From Sequoia sempervirens (Eukaryota > Streptophyta > Pinopsida > Cupressales > Cupressaceae): DNA of 64,000 bases. This document shows positions 12,259 to 24,489 of this stretch, in pieces; the stretch's first letter is position 1, and every line of letters begins with the position of its first letter. The position numbers and the translations under genes were made by a program. The stretch covers positions 698,116,217 through 698,180,216 of the forward strand of contig VDFB02270651.1 in NCBI GenBank assembly GCA_007258455.2, written 5' to 3'. Under the pieces are notes generated by a model. The model worked only from the letters and a program-made list of their open reading frames with translations, made no database searches and was not told where the DNA came from.

Positions 12259-14795
12259 ATGAAGAAGAATCCAAGTGGAATACATCCCCCAACTACCACA
12301 AGTACCACTACTACATGTGCTAGTGATTAGGTGTATATAATTCCTAAAAATAATCCTATAGGGTATGAAATTCCTTTGCCAACAAAAATACAACCCAACC
12401 CAGTGAAGTTTAAATAGTTCATATAGTGGATGACACTAATAAATCCTTTGAATTCACACCTGAACATATATTAGAAATGACATAGGACCCATGTTTTGTT
12501 AGAGCAATGGAATCAATGTTAAGTTTAGATCTAGACCTATACATTTTAATATTCACACAATAAGGTGCAAAATTTCCCCCTGATTTTGATGTCAATCAAC
12601 TTATGGAAAACCAACCTTTTCAAGTTTTATAGCAAGGGACCATCCACAAGGAAGGGGCCCCTTAGTAAAACGTATCATTGAACAAATACCTAATCCTTCT
12701 TCAACAAATGTCACAAGTAAATCCATAGCCACTTTACAAGGAGAAAATCAAACAAAAATTTCAAACCAATATAAAAATCCGCTATATAACACTCAAGGTC
12801 TAGGGACCTCATACAAAACTAGGCTTACAAAATACATACAATCCATCCACATACACTAGGAAACAAAATTTGAACATACCAAATCTAAACCTAATAAATC
12901 TGAATTTGATGAACTATGGGAGCAATCCTTTTAGCACACCACCCTCACAAAACAAACATGTTCATCAATAATAACCTCAAACTCAACCTAAATATCAACA
13001 ACCTTGCCAACACAACATCATACCACCAAATAAATACATCAACCCTCAACAACTGAATCCTACCCCACAAAACCAACAAAACATTGTATACCAACAATAA
13101 TTTGATGCACAACAACTACTTTCCTAACAAAAATTGCAAAAATATCAACAACAATTACACACTCAACAAAAATTGCAAGCTTAACTACAATTACTTGCAT
13201 AACAATAACAATAAGCCATGCAAAAAAAACCTAAGCAAAACATCATACACCAACACCAATTTGGACCTTTCAATGCACCTCCTCCACCCCAACCCAATCC
13301 ACATAATCAAATGGGTCCTCAAACTCCATACAATCCATATGACACTAACCCACCTACATACTGAGATCCAAATCAATATAACACTTACAATCCACTATAA
13401 AATGTTCCACCTACTGATATATCCTTAAAAATTCAAATGTTGACATAAAATACTCAAGATATACAATTGGGAAAGATAAAAATATCATACAGTATTCAAG
13501 ACTTATATCCATACCAATTCAACAGAAGCATAACAATGTTACCCTTTCCCCCAAACTTCAAAACCCCAAAGAGAACATAAGAGAATTCTATGCAACTTTC
13601 ATTAGGTATCATATAACGATCCCTATATTATGCAACATTTTCCACATAGTTTGGGCGGGAAAGCTATCGAGTGGTTCTCACATCTACCTCAAGGAATAAA
13701 AAAAATTTAAAAGATAATAGATCAATTTGTAGATCATTTCTCCTACAAGATGATGTTGAAATAACCTTAGAGGAACTATACACTCTAAAAAAAACAAAGG
13801 AGAATCCTTTTCCTCTTTCCTATAAAAATGGAGACACAAGACAAGAAAGTGTAAATGGCCAATGCCCAAAAAGCAACAAGTAGAGATCATTTCTAGTAAC
13901 CTAAACATAGATCTCACCTTCCAATTATGAATGTAATGTGTAACAAACTTTGAAGAACTTATCTCTAAAGGGCTTAACATTGAGAGAGAAATCATTACTA
14001 AAGGATTAGTACAAATATATAAGGACAATCACCAACCATCTAGTTCAAGTGACAAACCCTGTATATGGGCCAAAAATAAGATTGTAACTAATGACAATGT
14101 CATTGATGCAAAAGTTATGATAACCATGCAATCTCAGCCGAATAATAAAAAATAGAGCATATAAAGCACTAATCCTCCAAGAAGACCACCACCACCAAGA
14201 CCTAATAATGTTCCTCGACAATAATTTACTCCTTCTGGGGAGCCTATTGAGTCAGTCCAAAATAAATTGATCCAATCAAAACACATCGAACTTCCTAAGT
14301 TTTGAAACTATCCTAAACCATAAATAAAACCCTCATAGTATAATGATAATGAGTTTTTCCAATATCATAGAAAAAAGGGTCATAAGACACATAATTGTGT
14401 GAAGCTAAAAAATCTTATCCAAGGCCTTATTGATCAAGGAGAATTAAATATTGATCAACAACCTGGAAACTCTAGAAACAAAGATATAAGCATCTACAAA
14501 AATCTAGTGTCTAATCATGGAAAAGCTAAAGATTATGGAAAAACAAGTTATAGGAATGTGAGCCATAACTATGATAATGTAGTAGGACATATCTAGAGAT
14601 TTGATGAGTATGTCAATACTACTCATTCTTCACAAAATGGGAAATTGAACATGTATCAAGATACTTTCCTAATGCATGATCAAGATCAATCAACAGTGTC
14701 TAGCAATTCTCTATATTGAAATGATGATATTAAATATGTCTCAAATCACAATATATCTCCTTCATTCAACTTCACGATAGGAAAAATTCAAGAAG
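12259..14795 (+). pseudogene. Element D gag, first part (retrotransposon gag with zinc-knuckle-like tail)
   Basis: The frame opens MKKNPSGIHPPTTTST at 12259, passes through an Asn/Gln/Pro-rich stretch (12950-13420), then reaches a gag core near 13630-13690 with HSLGGKAIEWFSHLPQG. That matches the L-x-GxAxxWFxxLP block of plant Ty3/gypsy gag. Near 14360-14440 lies YHRKKGHKTHNCVKLKNLIQ and then LIDQG, the variant nucleic-acid-binding segment seen in plant Tat/Athila-type gag (CxxHxxxGHxTxxC followed by L..I..LI..G). Gag forms the particle and packages RNA. Many stops and frame changes show decay. The frame continues across the inserted LTR element at 14796. Confidence 0.55.
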
Positions 14796-15076
14796 TGTAA
14801 TGGCCCTCCATTTGTGTTGTCCTTGAGTGCTTACCGACCCACTGTGAAGTTGAGTATTGATTGGTATGTTGTTTGATTAATTGTGTTTTGGAGTGTTTAA
14901 ATTTAAGGGGCTTTATAATGTTGCTTGCTTGAAACGTATTAAATAAAAAAAAACAATAAATAATAAGTGGTAAAATAATTATAATTTAAATTTCTATTTT
15001 GCATTGAGTTATGAAATTAATAAAAATAAGTGTTAGATGTATTGTATCCTTTGGGGTTGCTTGGCGGGGCATTACA
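14796..15076 (+). repeat. 5' LTR of the small LTR element
   Basis: Begins TGTAATGGCCCTCC and ends GGCGGGGCATTACA, with short inverted ends TGTAAT/ATTACA. The PBS begins 3 bases after it. Confidence 0.9.
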
Positions 15077-15079
15077 GCT

Positions 15080-15091
15080 TGGTATCAGAGC
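15080..15091 (+). promoter_or_regulatory. Primer-binding site, initiator tRNA-Met type
   Basis: TGGTATCAGAGC is the standard complement of the plant initiator tRNA-Met 3' end and sits 3 bases after the 5' LTR. It primes minus-strand DNA synthesis. Confidence 0.9.
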
Positions 15092-16181
15092 ATAGGTTCA
15101 TACACTGGGGCACTATGAGCCCATTGTGTTGACCTAGCTGCTCGTACTCGTAAGGGTGTGTTAGTCTATTTGTGTAGTATGTACTCAGTTGCCCTAATTT
15201 GTCTCTAGGTGATGTAGGTTCAATGGTGTAGAGATCTGGTGGAATGGATAGGACCCTTGGTGTAGTGCACAATGCACCGATATCCTTCCTATTGGAAATG
15301 CATTTTGGAACTCTTGTGTTACCCTTGAGTTGCTTTGTGGTGTCTCTGGTGTGAAATGAATTTGAGTGTGTATGCGGTGTATGTGTGTTTAATCTAAAAT
15401 TATGTGTGTTTTGAAGTGATAATTATGATTCTGTTTCTGAAAAGGCCATAAATTATGATCTTGTGACACATATATTGTGAGATTTTTCATTGAGTAATGA
15501 ATATAATGTAGTACATGATGTTTAAATGATGAATTTTAACCAGAAATGTGTATCTTGGCAATGAATTAGCATGAATAACTGGTGCTAATGTGTTATGTTT
15601 CCATCTTAGTTTATGATTTTTAGGTAGTCGGCTTCAAATCTTGATGATGAAGGTAATTAATTGGTTATGTTTAACATGTGGGTTTAATACTATGGTTGCA
15701 TTTGATTAGTAATTGTTATTGATGATTTTTTATGATGTATCACTAATTGTAGAGTGTTAGAAGGATGATGTCGTATCAGTCATTCATGAGAGGCATACAA
15801 CACAAAAATTCCCTCTACACTAGGTTGATTTGATATATATATATGGTGTACACAATGTTTGCTTTTATGCAGGATTGCAGGTAGTAAGCCTTGATTCCAC
15901 CTGCCCTGGCAGGACTGGGTGAGCCTCATGAAACCTAATGGGAATAATGTGGAAAAATAGAGTTGACAAGAAAGTTTCCCCAACCTTTCCATCATCCTTG
16001 ACAAGGATAAGTACCTTCAACTTGTAACCCATTCGGTATGGTTTTTATGTTTTGAAAGTTGTTTTTTTTTTGGGTGTCTTCCATCATTTGATGATGTCAT
16101 AATGCTATTGTTGGAGTTGATGTTGTTTTCAATTATGTGCATTTTCCTTAGCCTTGCGACTTCTAGGAGTAAGTCGAATCC

Positions 16182-16194
16182 AAGGGGGGTAGGA
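16182..16194 (+). promoter_or_regulatory. Polypurine tract
   Basis: AAGGGGGGTAGGA directly before the 3' LTR, the expected primer for plus-strand DNA synthesis. It has one interrupting T. Confidence 0.8.
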
Positions 16195-16478
16195 TGTAAT
16201 GACCCTCCATTTGTGTTGTCCTTGAGTTGCTTACCGACCCGCTGTGAAGTCGAGTATTGATTGGTATGTTGTTTGATTAATTGTGTTTTGGAGTGTTTAA
16301 ATTTAAGGGGCTTTATACTGTTGCTTGCTTGAAACATATTAAATTAAAAAAAAAACAATAAATAATAAGTGGTTAAATAATTATAATTTAAATTGCTATT
16401 TTGCATTGAGTTATGAAATTAATAAAAATAAGTGTTAGATGTATTGTATCCTTTGGGGTTGCTTGGCGGGGCATTACA
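16195..16478 (+). repeat. 3' LTR of the small LTR element
   Basis: Near-identical to 14796-15076, beginning TGTAATGACCCTCC and ending GGCGGGGCATTACA. Differences are a few substitutions and single-base indels in A runs. Confidence 0.9.
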
Positions 16479-17950
16479 AGATGTCCCATTAAGAGAAGCT
16501 TGTATCATACCATCTAAAACCATCAAGAATAATAAATAGCCTTCTTTCCATATTCTATCATCAATCCAAGGTCCATGCCATAAAAATAATCTTGAGTATA
16601 ACAAAAGTTGCTCTAAATTGAGTCAAGATCAAGAATCAATATCTCCAAAATACTATAATGATATGAATAGTATTTTCCAATATGTTCATGGAAATTGCTC
16701 TAAAATGAGTCAAGATGAAGGATCTAATTCCCCAAAATACTATCATGATCTAATTAGTATATTCCAATCCATACAAGATTTCAAAACTGATGATCATGTT
16801 CATACACCAATTACTCCTACATCTACCTATGAGATTCTTACTTCCAATAGACACACAAAATAATTGTCCTCCAGAGCAAGAGTATCCTACTCCTAATATC
16901 CTTGCAAGTGATCAAGTTATAGTAGAGTTCACAAAACTTCAAGTTGAACTCTTAGAAACTGATCATGAAGAAGATTCCTACATCAACTATGAATCACAAA
17001 CATATTTTGAAGAACAACCAGAATCTAGTACTTCTACTACTATCTTTGAAGGTTTTTGGTAGAGTAGAGAAGAAGTAACCTCATCATTTTACCATGAAAA
17101 GTATATTTAGTTGCAATTAGTCAATGAATGCATTATCAAAGAGAAGGATTAGACCTACATGAAATGGGTATCTTAGAACCATTATTGATGGTCAAAAACC
17201 CTAAAAAATAAGGTATTGGTTATTCAACAATTAAAGAATATAATCATATCAGGAATACCTCCATAATACTGGGGGAAACTTTACCTAATGCAAATAAAAA
17301 TGGGAGTCACGAAGAGTACTTATAATAAATATGTTGCCAAAACTTCAACCATCTATGTCATGAATCACCATCCTCACATCTTTCCACCCACTAATTGGGA
17401 TCAACAAGAGAAAAATCTATATCAAAGAAAAAATCATTTCATTGAACTTGATGAATTTATAAATCAAAATGGACACATAAAATTCAAATGGATCCCAAAG
17501 AAAAATAAAGAAAATGATTCCTATCAAACTTCATTAGTCAAAAAAGCTATGGGGAAAAATAAAAAAGGAAATTTCTTCCATAAAATATGTCCATAAAAGA
17601 AAAAGAAGGCTTCAATAGTGACATACAAAGTATATGAAGAATTTGGTCCCGATTCCAATACAAATCATATATCCACCTTTCATTTCTCATCATCCCAAGT
17701 TTGGAGAATCAAATATCCATTATCCAAACTACTGATTGATCCATCCTTGTCTCATATTCCTCATAAAAATACACCTTCCCCCAAAAAACCTTGAATATCC
17801 ATCTCTCACATTAATCATGTCCTGGAAAAAACTCTATCATAATGACTCTAAGGTCACTCTATCACAATGTGCACATCTAGATAAGGTTAACTTTGGTATT
17901 GATAAGGAAGATAAAAACATTTAGGGGTTATATTTAAGTTCCTACATCTT
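16479..17950 (+). pseudogene. Element D coding region, continuation after the inserted LTR element
   Basis: The reading frame before the insertion resumes here as ...KIQE then DVPLREACI, confirming that the small LTR element split a coding region. A 29-codon direct repeat follows (period 87 bp, starts at 16610 and 16697), with the shared word SPKYY. Further open stretches at 16790-17062 and 17288-17596 are acidic and then lysine/asparagine-rich (KFKWIPKKNKENDS). I recognise no protease, reverse transcriptase, RNase H or integrase motif. It may be a gag extension or a unique ORF of a non-autonomous family. Function unknown. Confidence 0.35.
16610..16783 (+). repeat. In-frame 87-bp tandem duplication in element D
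   Basis: GCTCTAAA-TGAGTCAAGAT recurs 87 bases apart (16610, 16697), encoding two related 29-residue units that share SPKYY, N/D-rich residues and SIFQ. The length is a multiple of three, so the frame is kept. Confidence 0.75.
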
Positions 17951-18722
17951 GGAAAAGAAACTCCTCTAAGTGGGACATCATTGTCATATCTTGACAACAA
18001 TATCTACATCAATACCAATAGGTGGTTGAACATAATCCAATCATTCAAAATTAATAAATCATAAAAAATTAAAAAAATCAAGAAAATAGTAAAGAGAAAA
18101 ATCATCCTCTAGTGAAAACCACTTCAGTGGCACTTTGGTCAAGTACCATGATGAAAACCTAGAAAATGGGCATCATGTGTACAATCAAGCATCTACGTGC
18201 ACCATTCTAGGTTGAAGTATCTCATCTTATCCATAATAAATCCCCGATCCATCCAATGCACTTTTCATTCAAATCTAATATTATCTTGATATTGACAAAG
18301 ATTAGGAGCATATTTCAAACTTTCTCTTGATAATAACTTAACATGGTCCTTATCATTTATCTTATCATTTTTTATCTTATGCAATACCATAGCCTATATA
18401 TAGAACTATCCAAACAACCATCCTTTATTTGAACATTTTATCCTATCACAAGGTAATCCTTGGCATTTATCACATATCTATCCTGATCCATGCTTCCACT
18501 CATAGAATTCCATACATTGCTAGACACTAGGGGGTAGGTACTTACATCTTGCTTCCAAATAAATCTTGATCCATGTCCTATAGCTCATAACATGATCTAG
18601 GTATCATCTAGAAAACCCTCAAAAACATCCAGATAACATAAAAAATGAAAACATCCACAAAATATCAAAATCCCAAAAACATCATTAGCCATCAAGAATG
18701 TGTTAATCCAAGTACAAATAAT
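17951..18722. other. Element D 3' region, no recognisable coding
   Basis: AT-rich sequence with many CATCC and AAAACAT words and no supported ORF. By position it is the untranslated 3' part of element D before its partial 3' LTR. Confidence 0.4.
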
Positions 18723-18839
18723 TGAACTATGAAGCCTCTAAAAATTCACATAGGTAAGGCCATAAAAGATGAGTCCTTGAGGTATAGGTCTATCCCTTAG
18801 GTCATGTTCTCTTAATCCAAACATGTTGAAAACCCAAAA

Positions 18840-20940
18840 ATATTCAAGGAGTATCCATTCCAAATACAAGGATTGTAGCAACGAACTCTTTATTTGCAGA
18901 TGATACCCTCTTATTTGGAAAATCTTCTTTGCACTAGAGGTAAAACAAGTCAAACATGTACTTGAGAAATATTCCTTTTCTTCGGGTCAAAAAGTAAGTG
19001 CCTCTAAGTCCAAAATTTATATTTTTAATACAAAGTCTTCTATCTCAAAGAGTCTGGTAACTTTGTTGGGTTTCCAAGCAACAAAGCTTCCTTGTGCATT
19101 TCTAGGTATTCCTTTTTTTGTAGGGGCGAATAAATTTCAGTATTGGCATAAGTTACTAGACAGAATAAAATACAGAATTTTGTCTTGGAAGGCTAGATGG
19201 TTATCCTTCTTTGGTTGCATCCTGTTGGTTAAGTTAGTATTATTCCAAATTATTTTATTGTTGTTTTGAAGGCTCCAAAAGGCATTGTGGATCAAATTTA
19301 AAAGCTTATCAATAATTTCTTGTGGAGGGTAAATATGGATGAAAAAAGAAGGTTCCATTGGTATCTTTGGAAAATATGTGTATGAATAAAAATAGTGGAG
19401 TAGGTATGCATAACCTATCTGCAAGAAATTTAGCTCTTGGAGAAAAGCTAGTATGGCAAATGTATCAAAAGCCAAATTTGAGATGGTGTAGTCTAATGCA
19501 AGCTAAGTATTTGGATGATGATAATTCAGCTAGAATATTAACTATATCAAACCCTTAAAGTGGCTCTATTATGTGGAACTTTTTAGTAGCTTGTAGGGAG
19601 GTTATTATCCCATTTTTGACTTGGGAGGTTCATAATGGGGAAAGTGTTCACTTTTGGAAGGAATCATGGAATGGGTACCCTCCTTTGACTTCAATTCAAG
19701 AGTTACTTCCATTGGAACAAGTTTTAACAGATATATGAGGCAACAAACTAAAGGATTATGTTGCTAGTATTGAACCTATTTCAGAGAAAGTTGTATGGAA
19801 GGATTTTCTGAATCCAATCATTACATTAAATAAAAAAAAATCCTTACATAAAGTTCTATAGGAGAGAACCGTGTTTCTTTCAAGAGGGGTAGATAAGTTA
19901 ATTTGGGTGCCTTCTAAGGATGGTAATTACATAGTAAAGCAGGGTTATAAGTCCCTCATAGAAAATGTGCCACAAAATAAATCTCATAGAGAATATTCTT
20001 TTTGTTATAACTCAATGACTCTTCCTAAAGCATGCAATTTTGCATGGCTTGCTCTATGCAAAAGAGTATTGACAAGTGATAGACTGAGTAAGTTAGGTTT
20101 TATGAAGCATTTCAAGTGTGTACTTTTCCAAGAAGTTTTTGAATCAGTAGATCATTTATTTTTGGGGTGTGAGGTGGCACAAGAGTGTTGGCAGTTTATT
20201 AAAACCAAATTGCATAGATCTTTTCCTATGCCCTCATCCTTATGGGACTTGTTTACTATCTAGCAAGTATTATTTAAATTTTCTTTTTTGCTTGTATATG
20301 GAGAGTTGCTCCAATTCTTGCAATCTCGAGTCTATGGTGGGAAAGAAATAAACAAATTTTTAGACAACAATCCCAATCAATTTAGTAGATTAAACATAAG
20401 ATAGAAAAATCAATCTCAGAGGTAGTTAACTCATTTGTTCAAAGCCATAAGAATGTATCTTCATTGTTTACCACTTGGGATAATTGTCTTTTACAAAATT
20501 GGCAACTTATATCTTTACCTTTCAAAGGTGCTCAATTTATAGCTCGGATCATCTAGGGGGAACCCAAGTTTTTCGGGAGCAGGAGTAGTTATCAGGGATT
20601 AGAAAGGCTCTATATTAGCAGTTAAAGCAATTCAATTACCAAATAGCACTAATAATATTGTAGAAGTGCAAGCATTGCTTCATGGTTTAAAGCTAGCAAG
20701 AACCATGGGCATTCATAATATTCATGTTGAAGGTGATTCTCTTATTATTATTAATGCTTGTAAGGAGAGAAAAATACACAATTGGAGATTAGGCTATGTG
20801 TTGGAGAAAGTTTGGAAGGTGATGGATTCTTTTCAATAAATTTAAATTACCCATACATACATGGAGGGAAACAAACTGGCTGATAGGATTGCAAATATGG
20901 GTTGTGATGGTCAATAATTTGAGATATTGGGACATCAAGA
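18840..20940 (+). pseudogene. LINE ORF2 remnant: reverse transcriptase, zf-RVT, RNase H
   Basis: From the plus strand: LFADDTL (RT motif C, FADD at 18893), then the finger-to-thumb block with CAFLGIPFFVG and ILSWKARWLSFFG (19090-19210), typical of plant L1. At 19900-20210 is a reverse-transcriptase zinc-binding domain with IWVPSKDGNYIVKQGYKSL and HLFLGC; the first CxxC is changed to CVLF. At 20550-20920 is an RNase H domain (RVT_3 type) with GNPSFSGAGVVIRD, VEVQALLHGLKLA, VEGDSLII and NKLADRIANMG. The E and the second and last D are kept, and the first D of the FDG motif is replaced. Frameshifts near 19270 and several stops make it non-functional. Endonuclease and most of RT are missing through 5' truncation. 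Confidence 0.75.
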
Positions 20941-20989
20941 GATTGTAAAACAATTCCCTCAATTGCTAGTATTCATGGTTGACAAAGGA

Positions 20990-22784
20990 AATTAAAAAAA
21001 ATTAAATGATCACACTGATTAGGCAATGATCAGGGATTCATCACAGGACAAGAGGATGATGCTCGTGGCATAGCTTTCCAACCTGGCTTAATAGTTATAT
21101 TGGGAGATGTTGAATCATCTATGATGATGTTGATGGTATTTGATGGCCCTTCACTTATTGGTACACTCAGTTGGAAGAAGTGTTGGATAATGATTACATT
21201 ATGCCTTACAAGGTACCTCACCTTGGTTTAGGTGCCTCATTTGTGTCATCAGCCTGTTGATGGATTTGAAAGGCTCATCTTTAGATATGTTGACAACAAC
21301 ATTGTATAAATATGGACAAATGTTGCTAGCATCAAGTTTCTTCTAAGGTTTGTTGTTTTGCAGGTACATGGAGCTATGATGGTTTGGAGTGTGACATAGA
21401 AAGTTGGATAGGGAATGCACTATTCACACATGCTACTACAAATTTTTATTTGCTACAAATTAAATAGGCTCTACTTCTCATGACTACAAAATATTCCTCT
21501 TCAGCAAAAAGTAGATTTTCACATGGTTTTATTGGATATAAAGGGAGGTGTTTGTTTATGGTGTATTTATCCAATGGTCTGTTTTTGGCTCTCATTCTAT
21601 GAGTGTTTTTCTATGTGGTGAAAAGTTTCAAGATGTATTTTAAACCTTGGAATCTCAGAGTAAACATGAAGGTGCAGCCTTGGGAGCAGTCGTTTGAGGA
21701 GTACCTTTCTCATGACTACCTAAATGTGGTTTTCAATTTGGGTTTCCCTAGGGTTGAGGAATTTGTTCATATAATGCTTGGCATGGAGATGACAAGCCCG
21801 TGTGCAAGAAGAATTATCTTCCCATCTAGGTTCTCTCTATTTTTCTTTCAAATATCATGGATTTACTACAATCTCTACAAGAATTAATGTTAATTGCAGA
21901 TCAATTTTTCAAACCCCAATTTCTACAAAATAATGCTCTGCTAGTTGTGGCCCAAGGTTACAATATTTTCAATGGGGATGGGGACATAGGAGGCTTGTTT
22001 CCTAGAGAGCTTATTAGGCATTGTCATGGTATTGAAGAGATTTATGATTCTATCAAACTGGCTCTGCAATATAAAAGTGATAGTAGATTGCTGAATACCT
22101 TAAGGAAGAATTGTTAGAAAATTTGTGTCAATATGGATATGGCAATTAAGTAGAAGTAGTATGTTGTTTCCTTCCTTAAATTGAATTCCTCTCATCCTCC
22201 TCCAAATGTCTCTCTTGTTGGGATGAGAGGTCAAGGGACATCCTCTAGTCCAAATGCAAACTGAGCGAAGTTAGGGGTTGTTCATAATGGTGTAGAAAAT
22301 GTCAACATGATAGGGAATGGCTAGGTTGCTTTCCCACGTTTAGCTCAGGGAATTCAAATTGTAATTGAACTAGCTGCAGAATATGGTTTGTTGGCCCGTG
22401 GTTTGCAAGCTCAAGAGGACATAGAGGCTCAAGATGAGAATTCAGTCCAAGTGGAACGTATGGAGGAGTAGCATTCTAGTCGATAGTAAGCAGTTTTTAG
22501 GATTTTTTTGCATAAAGTCTAGTTTTGGATTCACTGATAAAATGTAAAGGCTAAAGAAGGTATCCAAAAACAATCCACAGGCCCTTAGAATTTGACAAAT
22601 ATTGACAAATCAATGTTTCATTTTGTATTCCCATCTACATTGTAAACAAAAGAATGATCTCATGGAAAAATTGGGAACTGATAGTGAATTTTGCTTATGT
22701 TCTGTTATTCCATCTGATATAATCTCTATGTACAAACTTTATTTTAATATATATAAATATATATAGGCCATGGGCCTTTTACCT
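20990..22784 (+). pseudogene. Unidentified coding-like region in the LINE 3' part
   Basis: Between the RNase H end and the poly(A) tail lie about 1.8 kb with coding-like blocks. 21603-21780 includes VQPWEQSFEEYLSHDYLNVV, 21857-22117 reads MDLLQSLQELMLIADQFFKP then GYNIFNGDGDIGGLFP, and a final block at 22190-22480 ends QVERMEE. I do not recognise this protein. It may be an extra C-terminal or third ORF of this LINE lineage, or a host transcript piece carried by 3' transduction. Frames change and stops intervene, so it is broken. A long 3' UTR with chance ORFs is the alternative. Confidence 0.35.
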
Positions 22785-22795
22785 AAAAAAAAAAA
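22785..22795 (+). other. LINE poly(A) tail
   Basis: Run of 11 A directly after GGGCCTTTTACCT; marks the LINE 3' end and integration point. Confidence 0.8.
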
Positions 22796-23002
22796 TTGAA
22801 ATATTTTCAAAATACCAAAACAAACTTAGAAAACATGAAAATTCCAAAAATCGCCTCAAAACATCCTCAAAGGTCAAAAAATATTTGAAACATTTAAAAA
22901 TAAAAACTCATTCATCTAATCTCATTTCCATATGCAATTAACACTATCATCCATAATAAACCTATCATCATCCTCGCCTTTGGTGAAGTAAATAGAAGAA
23001 AG

Positions 23003-24246
23003 TGTGTGAGTAAAATATGTGTAAAGGGATAACAAACATAATAAATAAGACATTATATCAATAGATTTAAACAACAATTATTCTAATAGAAGCAAGAAAT
23101 CTATTGAAAGCATCATATTGCTCTCTATCTCCAAAGATTTATTAAATCACCATGGCTCTCAGATTTTTTAAGCACTGTGACTATTAAAAATTCCAATCTA
23201 GAGAATGAGATACTTTTAAATGCAAGAAACTAATCTTATATGATGATTGCTAAATGATATGTTGATGATACTATGATTAAAATTGAATGAAACTGATAAA
23301 AGAAGCTACAGTAAACTAAGATGTAGCTAAATGAAAAGCCATTATTTCTATTGTAAAATGATTGCTATTGCTATTTGTTATTTGCTAAAATGCTTGATTG
23401 CCCAATTAATATTACTGTAGAGTAAGTTTGCACAAAGTTGGGATCTTTTTCCTGTAGAAAGAGGCAATATTTATATATTCACTGTAGCATATTTGTGAAG
23501 GGGAAACAAAGCAAAGGTATGGATTTTATTTGAAGGATTCAATGGTGAAAGATGAAGAAGCCTGAGATGATTATGGAGATTATTCCTCTCCACAAAAACA
23601 TTCAGCCAAAGGATAGGAAGAATCAATGGAAGAAGATGAAGAAGTTTCCCTGCAAATTTATCTCCAATTTGTCTCCAAATTTGTCTGTGAAGGTTGAGTT
23701 GAATTAATTAGATATAAAATATCTAATTTTGTAGGTACATATGATGAGTGAAAAGAGGAATTAGTTGTAGAAATATGCCTTTATTTAAATATTTGGATTT
23801 ATTCAATTTTAGCAAAAGAGGATATTAAATATAATAAAACAAACTATAGCAAGTTGTTTATTAAATTAAGATGGAAGAAATAGATAATTAAATAAAACAA
23901 TGTATGTGAACTTGTTTATTTAATTAAGATAGAATTATGTGATTAAGATAGAATAGATAAGAGAATTCGATAATTAAATAAAACAAAGTATTAAATTTGT
24001 TTATTTAATTTAGATGAAATAATAGAAGAATTAGATAATTAAATAAAGCAAATTATTAAATAAATGTTTATTTAATTTAAATAGAATTATATGATAAAGA
24101 TATAAGAATTTAAATGTGAACTATATAAATAAATAATTTTATTTCTTTAATAGTAGATGAATTAAAAAGGAGTCAATTAATCAATTAAGTTGTATATAAA
24201 TAAATAATTTATTTATTTGATTTTCAGGTGATGATGAATATATGCC
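23003..24246 (-). repeat. Element A 3' LTR (left copy)
   Basis: Similar to 49450-50632 across its length. Both copies share CAAGAAATCTATTGAAAGC, TTTGCACAAAGTTGGGATC, AAGAAGCCT and repeated TTTATTTAATTTAGA / ATTAAATAAA blocks. The last 50 bases (24196-24246) have no partner in the right copy. Confidence 0.6.
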
Positions 24247-24489
24247 CCCTCAGGAGATAAATCAATTAATTTTTTGATCTTTTTGGATTTTTTTAAATTT
24301 TTATGATTTCTGATGATTTGATAAAGATTTTCAATTTCACTGATGCAAAATCGATTTGTCTCGTAATAAAGAATATTGATTCTACCAGTTGATTAAATGT
24401 TGCCCTACTTTTCCTCCTTGTGTTTGATGATTTTCGATCGTGTCAGCCTTTGATTTGATATTGATTGATGATCCTCATAGATTAGAAGA

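Larger units (their letters stand above)
14796..16478 (+). mobile_element. Small non-autonomous LTR retrotransposon (TRIM-like), complete with both LTRs
   Basis: A complete 1.68-kb element with LTRs of 281 and 284 bp that start TGTAATG and end ATTACA. The PBS TGGTATCAGAGC (15080-15091) matches the 3' end of initiator tRNA-Met. A G-rich polypurine tract at 16182-16194 (AAGGGGGGTAGGA) directly precedes the 3' LTR. Flanking bases are AGAAG at 14791-14795 and AGATG at 16479-16483, a 5-bp duplication with one difference. The internal 1.1 kb has no gag or pol that I can recognise, so it must have moved using proteins from another element. The two LTRs differ at only a few positions, so it is younger than host element D. 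It is longer than classic TRIMs but has the same plan. Confidence 0.88.
11811..18822 (+). mobile_element. Element D: gag-only LTR retrotransposon remnant, interrupted by a small LTR element
   Basis: A plus-strand retroelement with gag but no visible reverse transcriptase, RNase H or integrase. A segment of about 95 bp at 11811-11905 recurs at 18723-18815. Both share GAACTATGAAGCCT, then ATnAAAGATGAGnCCTTGAGG and TCnATCCCTTAGG or close forms, so I read them as starts of the 5' and 3' LTRs. The 5' LTR would end near 12112. TGGTACAAAGAAGCTTAAGG after it may be a decayed tRNA-Met primer site. The 3' LTR copy is cut short where the LINE begins. Coding runs from an ATG at 12259 to about 17950. Borders are weakly supported; the gag call is better supported. 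Confidence 0.45.
18840..22795 (+). mobile_element. L1-type LINE, 5'-truncated, with poly(A) tail
   Basis: A non-LTR retrotransposon copied by target-primed reverse transcription. It begins inside the RT domain shortly before the FADD catalytic motif (18893-18904) and keeps the RT thumb, a zinc-binding domain and a C-terminal RNase H. It ends TTTTACCT followed by 11 A at 22785-22795, a typical plant L1 3' end. The left border cuts through the 3' LTR of element D, so the LINE arrived later. Flanks share TTGAAA (18827 and 22796), but I cannot prove a target duplication. Confidence 0.8.

Noticed and set aside
13084..13428. Asn/His-rich plus-strand ORF of 114 codons
   Set aside because: Composition follows the CAA/AAC-rich gag low-complexity region of element D in another frame; not a separate gene.
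15080..15091. tRNA-like sequence
   Set aside because: Only 12 bases match the 3' end of tRNA-Met; this is a primer-binding site, not a tRNA gene.
18822..22801. TTGAAA at both LINE borders as target duplication
   Set aside because: Six AT-rich bases are too short and the following bases do not match.
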